DNA of 36,106 nt. Source: Burkholderiales bacterium. GTDB taxonomy: Bacteria > Pseudomonadota > Gammaproteobacteria > Burkholderiales > UBA11063. A model generated the notes under the pieces. It saw nothing but the letters and a program-made list of their open reading frames with translations. It did no database searches and was not told where the DNA came from. The stretch covers positions 1 through 36,106 of the forward strand of contig JAIETT010000041.1 in the NCBI GenBank assembly GCA_019744945.1, read 5' to 3'. Shown piece after piece: positions 31,843 through 36,106 of this stretch (position 1 is its first letter; each line of letters starts with the position of its first letter). A program made the position numbers and the translations under genes.

Positions 31843-31941
31843 TTATATAATAGCCCATCATACAAAATACAGTTAGAGTGACGATAATAATTAAGGATCT
31901 ATTATTTTCTACTAAGATTATAGACAACATTAATAAAGATA

Positions 31942-32274
31942 TTATGTGATTTTATTACCAAACATGATTATTGCCATGCCGAGTAAGGTTACGCCAGAGC
32001 CAATAATATCCCAAACAGTTGGCGTTATGCTATCAACAATCCAAAGCCACAAAATTGCCGTTCCAATGTAAACTCCCCCATATGCAGCATAAACTCGTCC
32101 AGCAGCGGCTGGGTGAAGCGTAAGTAGCCAAGAAAATACAGCAAGTGAAATAAAAGCAGGGAAGAGAAGCCACGGACTTTTTCCATGATTAAGCCATAAC
32201 GCAGGTAGATAGCATCCCAAAATTTCTGCTATTGCTGTTACGAAAAAAAGCCCAAGTGTTTTCAGTTCTAACAT
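31942..32274 (-). CDS. ynfA: YnfA/UPF0060 family membrane protein
   Basis: The 110-residue protein has four membrane helices and the family motifs: [20 protein letters not shown], then [40 protein letters not shown] and a final GMAIIMFGN. YnfA proteins are small SMR-like transporters often carried beside resistance genes on transposons. AAGAG precedes ATG 32274. It follows the resolvase gene by 21 bases on the same strand. Its role here is probably drug/cation efflux, and its substrate is unknown. Confidence 0.9.
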   Translation of the reverse strand: MLELKTLGLFFVTAIAEILGCYLPALWLNHGKSPWLLFPAFISLAVFSWLLTLHPAAAGRVYAAYGGVYIGTAILWLWIVDSITPTVWDIIGSGVTLLGMAIIMFGNKIT

Positions 32275-32295
32275 AGTTAACTCTTAATAAAGGTT

Positions 32296-32883
32296 TTATG
32301 ATTTGTATGCGCTTATTTGTACGCCGCGATGTCTTAGATATTTATAAAGAGTGTTTTTTGCAATACCTAATTGGCCTGCAATTTGATTAACACTTAATTT
32401 ACCTTCTTTATATAATGTTTCGGCAGCGCAAGCGGTGGCTTCAGCATGCTGTGATAATCCTTTAGGTTTCCCGCCTTTACGCCCTCTGGCTCGGGCAGAT
32501 TCAAGCCCAGCTTTTGTACGCTCACTAATCAAATCGCGTTCAAATTCAGCCAGACTTGCAAAGATATTAAAAGTTAAACGACCTTGCGGGGTAGTAGTAT
32601 CAATATTATCGTGCAAGCTTTTAAGCCCAATCTCTTGTTTAATAAGTTGGCCAACTATATCAACAAGGTTTTTAAGTGATCTACCCAGTCTATCTAATTT
32701 CCAAATAATTATTACATCACCCGGCCTCACCGGATTTAACATTTCCTGTAAAACAGGTCTTTCAGATTTTGCCCCACTAATAACTTCTTTGTATATCCTG
32801 GCACATTTTTCTTTATTCAGTGCATCAAGCTGTAAATCAAGGTTTTGATCTTTAGTGGATACTCTAGCATAACCGATTATCAT
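32296..32883 (-). CDS. tnpR: transposon resolvase (serine recombinase)
   Basis: The 195-residue protein has the catalytic domain [20 protein letters not shown] (nucleophile Ser9), the VIIIWKLDRLGRSLKNLV block, the E-helix FNIFASLAEFERDLISERT and a Gly/Arg linker. It ends with a C-terminal helix-turn-helix (LSVNQIAGQLGIAKNTLYKY). It is complete. It resolves the cointegrate formed during replicative transposition at the res site upstream (32884-33041). It is divergent from tnpA, the standard Tn3-subgroup arrangement. The broken copy at 651-1173 is a relative. Confidence 0.93.
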   Translation of the reverse strand: MIIGYARVSTKDQNLDLQLDALNKEKCARIYKEVISGAKSERPVLQEMLNPVRPGDVIIIWKLDRLGRSLKNLVDIVGQLIKQEIGLKSLHDNIDTTTPQGRLTFNIFASLAEFERDLISERTKAGLESARARGRKGGKPKGLSQHAEATACAAETLYKEGKLSVNQIAGQLGIAKNTLYKYLRHRGVQISAYKS

Positions 32884-33041
32884 ATTAATCCTTAAAATTG
32901 TATACGAAAGTCAACGTATAAAGAATATTTATACTTTGATAATGCTAACCAGTATTATGACCTATTTTTGAGTTATAATGTTGCATATTTCCAAGCTTAC
33001 AAAAAGTATAACAAAACCTTCGTTATTATGGACTATAAATT
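32884..33041. promoter_or_regulatory. res site and divergent promoters of the transposon
   Basis: The 158 bp between resolvase and transposase contain dyads of the resolvase-site kind: GTATAAA/TTTATAC with a 5-base spacer (32916-32934) and a neighbouring TTGTATAC...ACGTATAA. The position fits res subsites I to III. Both genes start at its borders, so resolvase binding should also control transcription. Confidence 0.65.
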
Positions 33042-35988
33042 ATGCCACGCCGTAGTGTATTAACCGAATCAGAAAAACAAGCGTTACTTATAATTCCAAC
33101 TGAATTACCTGAATTAAGCAAGTATTACTTGCTCTCTGAAGCGGACATTTCGCTAATCGGCAAAAAGCGAGGGAAACATAATAAACTTGGTTTTGCACTT
33201 TTATTATGTTGTATGCGGTACCCAGGTTCATCTTTTGACGCTGAAACCGATATTCCATTACTAACACTAAAGTTTATTGCTAACCAACTAAAAATCAAAG
33301 ATTTTTCAGTTTGGAGAAATTACTTTAAGCGTGATTCAACTCGTAGAGAACATATTTTAGAATTACAAAGTTTATTTGGGTTTAAAACGTTTACTAATTC
33401 GCACTACGAGAATTACATTAAAAAATTAACGCCATGCAAAACAAAATGATAAGGGTATTATTGTAGCGAATCAGTTAATCACATTGCTACATATGAATAA
33501 AATAATAGTTCCCAGCATATCAGTAATTGAACGTTTGTGTGCCGAAGCCATAACGAATGGTAATCAAGAGTTATATAGTGATTTAGTTGCACATCTCTCA
33601 GACATACATATATTTGAGTTAGACGAGTTATTAAAGCTAAAAGCTGAAACAAGAATTAGTAATTTGCACTGGTTACTGCAACCAGCAACAATACCAAAGC
33701 CAAAGCATATTTTACTGCACATTGAACGATTAAAAGTGATTAACAAGCTTAATTTACCGAGTAATATTAGTAAAAACGTGCACCAAAATCGTTTGATCCG
33801 GATAGCTAAAGAAGGTAAAAACATGCCAGCGGGGGAGATTCAGAAGTTTGAACCAAGCCGCAGATATGCTACGCTTGTAGCAGTGGTCATAGAAACAAGA
33901 GCTTCTATTATTGATGAAATAATTGAACTTAACGACAAAATACTTGGAAATATCTTTAATAAGGCTAAGCATAGTCATAATAATGAATTTCAAAACTCAA
34001 GTAAAACCATAAATGAAAAACTTAACCTCTATGTTAGGATTGGCCAAATACTAATTACCGCCAAACAAAATAATGAAGACCCATTTCAAGCCATCGAAGC
34101 AGTCATTCCTTGGGATGACTTTACTAAGTCAGTCAATGATACCAAAGAGCTTGCCAAGCCAGATAGCTTTGATTCGCTTTATAAAATCACTGCATACTAT
34201 TCATGGATTAAACGGTATATGATTGAATTCTTGGAAGCCCTGGAATTTAAACCGTCTAATAGTACAACTGAGCTTTTCAAAGCCTTGGGAATAGTAAAAC
34301 AGATGCATCATGGTAAATTGCGTAAGGTTCCGGATAAAGCCTCGACAATATTTATCAAAAAGCAATGGCATAGCTTAGTTTTCAAAGACAATGGTGCTAT
34401 TGATAAACAGTTTTATGAGTTTGCGGTACTTACCGAATTAAAAAATTCGCTCCGTTCTGGGGACATTTGGGTTGTCGGCTCCCGTAAACACAAAGACTTT
34501 GATGAATATTTATTGGACAAAGAAATTTTCAAACAAAAACGTTTAGAATCACCATTGCCTACAGTTGGCTCATGCAGTTTCAAAGAGTTTATTACTGGCA
34601 GAACCGATATTTTAAAAGCTAACCTTAAAGAAGTTCATGAGTTAGCATTAAAAGATGAATTACATGATGCAACCATTAACGATGATGGCTTGAAAATTAC
34701 CCCACTGACAAATTCAGTCCCAGAAGAAGCATATGCATTTAATCAAAAGGTATATGCCTTACTACCTAAAATAAAAATCACTAATTTGCTTCAGGAGGTT
34801 GATACTTGGACGAATTATACACAACATTTTATCCATTTAAAAAATGAAAAGCCAGCCGGAAACAATCAATTATTATTAACTGTAGTGCTCTCTGATGCAA
34901 TAAATTTGGGGCTGACTAAAATGGCTGAAGCTTGTCCTGGTACCACTTACTCAAAACTATCTTCAATGCAGGCCTGGCATATTAGGGAAGATACCTATAC
35001 AAGAGCGCAGGCAGTTCTGACTAACACCCAGCATCAACAGGAAATTACAAAATATTGGGGAGATGGTAATAGCTCATCTTCTGATGGCCAACGATTTAAA
35101 GCAGGCGGCACAAATCAGCATTCAGCGAACAAAAATCCAAAATACGGCAGAGAACCAGGTGTAACTTACTATGGGCATATTTCAGACTTGTATGCACCAT
35201 TTCACATGAACCTGATAACCACTAATCTCCGTGATTCAACTTATGTCTTGGACGGTTTGCTGCACCATGAGGCAGACCTTAATATCTATGAACACTATAC
35301 AGATACTGCTGGATTTACCGACCATGTGTTCGCATTAATGTATCTGTTAGGCTTCAAGTTTGCACCAAGAATCCGCGACTTAAACGATAAACGGATATAT
35401 TTGCCTAATAAATCTGCCAGTTATCCGGCATTATCCAGTATGGTTGGTGGTTACCTTAATTTAAAATTAATTGAGCAGAATTGGGATGAAATCATGAGAT
35501 TGGCTATGTCAATAAAGCATGGCACGGTTACATCATCATTAATACTACGGAAGCTTGGCAGTTACCCACGACAAAATAAACTAGCTCTGGCACTTCGAGA
35601 GCTTGGTAAGCTGGAGCGTAGCATTTTTATGCTTGAATGGTCAAAAGATCCGCAATTACGGCGCAGGGTACAAGCAGGACTAAATAAAGGTGAAGCAAGA
35701 CATGCTTTAACCAGAGCGGTACATTTTAACCGGCTAGGCGAAATTAGAGATAGAACATTTGAAAATCAATTGCACCGGGCAAGCGGTTTAAATTTAGTGG
35801 TTGGAGCCATTATATTGTGGAATACGGTTTATATTCAAAAAGCGATTGATTATTTACGAAAAACGGACAAAGACTTTAATGAAGGATTAATCAAGCACTT
35901 ATCGCCCTTAGGTTGGGAGCATATCAATTTAACCGGAGATTATATTTGGAGTAATGCACTAAAGAATAGTCAGCTAAGAATTGGATAA
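33042..35988 (+). pseudogene. tnpA: Tn3-family transposase, split by one frameshift
   Basis: The first frame (33042-33449, 135 aa, MPRRSVLTESEKQALLIIPT) and the second (open from before 33484 to 35988, 834 aa) together match a full Tn3-type transposase of about 980 residues. Just before the break the reading is YENYIKKLTP; the other frame continues as AKQNDKGIIVANQLITLLHM. The break near 33435 is a 2-bp deletion or a 1-bp insertion. The DDE catalytic region is intact in the second part: WGDGNSSSSDGQRF, ..HYTDTAGFTDHVFALMYLLG, and RTFENQLHRASGLNLV near the end. A sequencing error or a recoding event cannot be excluded. Confidence 0.85.
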
Positions 35989-35991
35989 TTC

Positions 35992-36029
35992 CTTAGCGTA
36001 CGATAATTTCCGAATTCTCGTGTGACCCC
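35992..36029 (-). repeat. right terminal inverted repeat of the transposon
   Basis: It lies three bases beyond the transposase stop. Read on the minus strand it begins GGGGTCACACGAGAATTCGG and ends TACGCTAAG. The first bases of the ATPase fragment follow it. Confidence 0.9.
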
Positions 36030-36031
36030 AG

Positions 36032-36106
36032 GTATGCCGTAAGGCTGGGATTAGGGTTGTAATGATAACAGGTGATAATGGATTAACCGCACAATCTATT
36101 GCTAAA
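36032..36106 (+). pseudogene. fragment of another P-type ATPase, cut by the transposon
   Basis: The frame directly after the right end reads VCRKAGIRVVMITGDNGLTA and then QSIAK to the window edge. MITGDN is the hinge motif of P-type ATPases. CRKAGIR is unlike the matching part of the cargo ATPase (HQLGIKTVMITGDNSLTA), so this is another gene, nearer to Ca2+/Mg2+-type pumps than to CPx metal pumps. The upstream part of the gene is not next to it; it was separated by the transposon insertion or a later rearrangement. The rest lies outside the window. Confidence 0.75.

Larger units (their letters stand above)
22510..36029 (+). mobile_element. Tn3-family transposon carrying metal-efflux genes, 13.5 kb
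   Basis: The ends are 38-bp inverted repeats beginning GGGGTCACACGAGAATTCGG (22510-22547 and 35992-36029), identical except for the innermost base. Inside lie a CsoR-like repressor, a lipoprotein, a P1B-type ATPase, an RND efflux operon, ZIP and YnfA genes, then resolvase, res region and transposase. The transposase is frameshifted. The bases outside the ends (AAGTT and AGGTA) do not match, so there is no 5-bp target duplication. The left end lies in a ParE-like gene and the right end in a P-type ATPase gene. Confidence 0.9.

Noticed and set aside
33754-33993. Minus-strand ORF of 79 aa within tnpA
   Set aside because: Shadow of the transposase coding region.
36032-36106. Interpretation as a second copy of the cargo Zn/Cd ATPase
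   Set aside because: The residues around MITGDN differ strongly from the cargo ATPase, so it is another P-type ATPase.
1-36106. tRNA or rRNA genes
   Set aside because: I saw no cloverleaf-like or rRNA-like segment while reading; a tRNA scan was not possible here.

Overview
The window is a piece of accessory DNA, most likely a plasmid, from an AT-rich bacterium. It carries an iteron-type origin with a TrfA-like initiator, a ParA plus ribbon-helix-helix (RHH) partition pair, and many transposon scars. Lipoproteins, a TolC-type outer-membrane factor and an RND pump show a Gram-negative host. A low-GC gammaproteobacterium (Francisella/Fastidiosibacter/Legionella-like) is plausible, but this is only an inference from composition and gene style.

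Layout. (1) 1-2032: mobile-element debris. It holds a broken serine resolvase, a DUF2442 gene, a DUF4160 pseudogene with two in-frame stops, a Tn3-type 38-bp end, and the tail of an acetyltransferase cut by that end. (2) 2138-6700: plasmid backbone, with palindromic TTACATAA-type sites around a ParA/RHH operon, a dead IS5-family element between the sites, a GC-rich structured block, eight 18-bp iterons and the replication initiator. (3) 6782-9870: a 212-bp miniature inverted-repeat element, an XRE regulator, two tiny RHH-like proteins and several unknown genes. (4) 9916-18400: a long run of unrecognised envelope-type genes: a lipoprotein and an exported protein behind two overlapping hairpins, a tandemly duplicated array of tiny membrane proteins, larger membrane proteins, and a three-copy family of about 45-residue membrane peptides with a 193-bp MITE that has a perfect 9-bp target duplication. 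(5) 18385-22517: a possible defence segment with a DNA-binding protein, a HEPN-type AbiF/AbiD-like protein preceded by what looks like a structured antitoxin RNA, and toxin-antitoxin remnants. (6) 22510-36029: a 13.5-kb Tn3-family transposon with 38-bp ends carrying a metal-resistance cargo. The cargo is a CsoR-type repressor, a lipoprotein, a P1B-type Zn/Cd/Pb ATPase, a three-gene RND efflux system, a ZIP-family transporter and a YnfA protein, followed by the transposon's resolvase, res region and a frameshifted transposase. (7) 36032-36106: a fragment of a different P-type ATPase, cut by the transposon end.

How the parts fit. The backbone genes maintain the replicon. The transposon gives metal efflux from the cytoplasm (ATPase) and from the periplasm (RND system), probably under the CsoR-like sensor. 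The AbiF-like unit is the best candidate for a phage-defence or RNA-regulated toxin system. The transposon's two flanks lie in different genes and lack matching 5-bp duplications, so the replicon has been rearranged after or during transposition. Most genes between 7 and 20 kb match no family I recognise.
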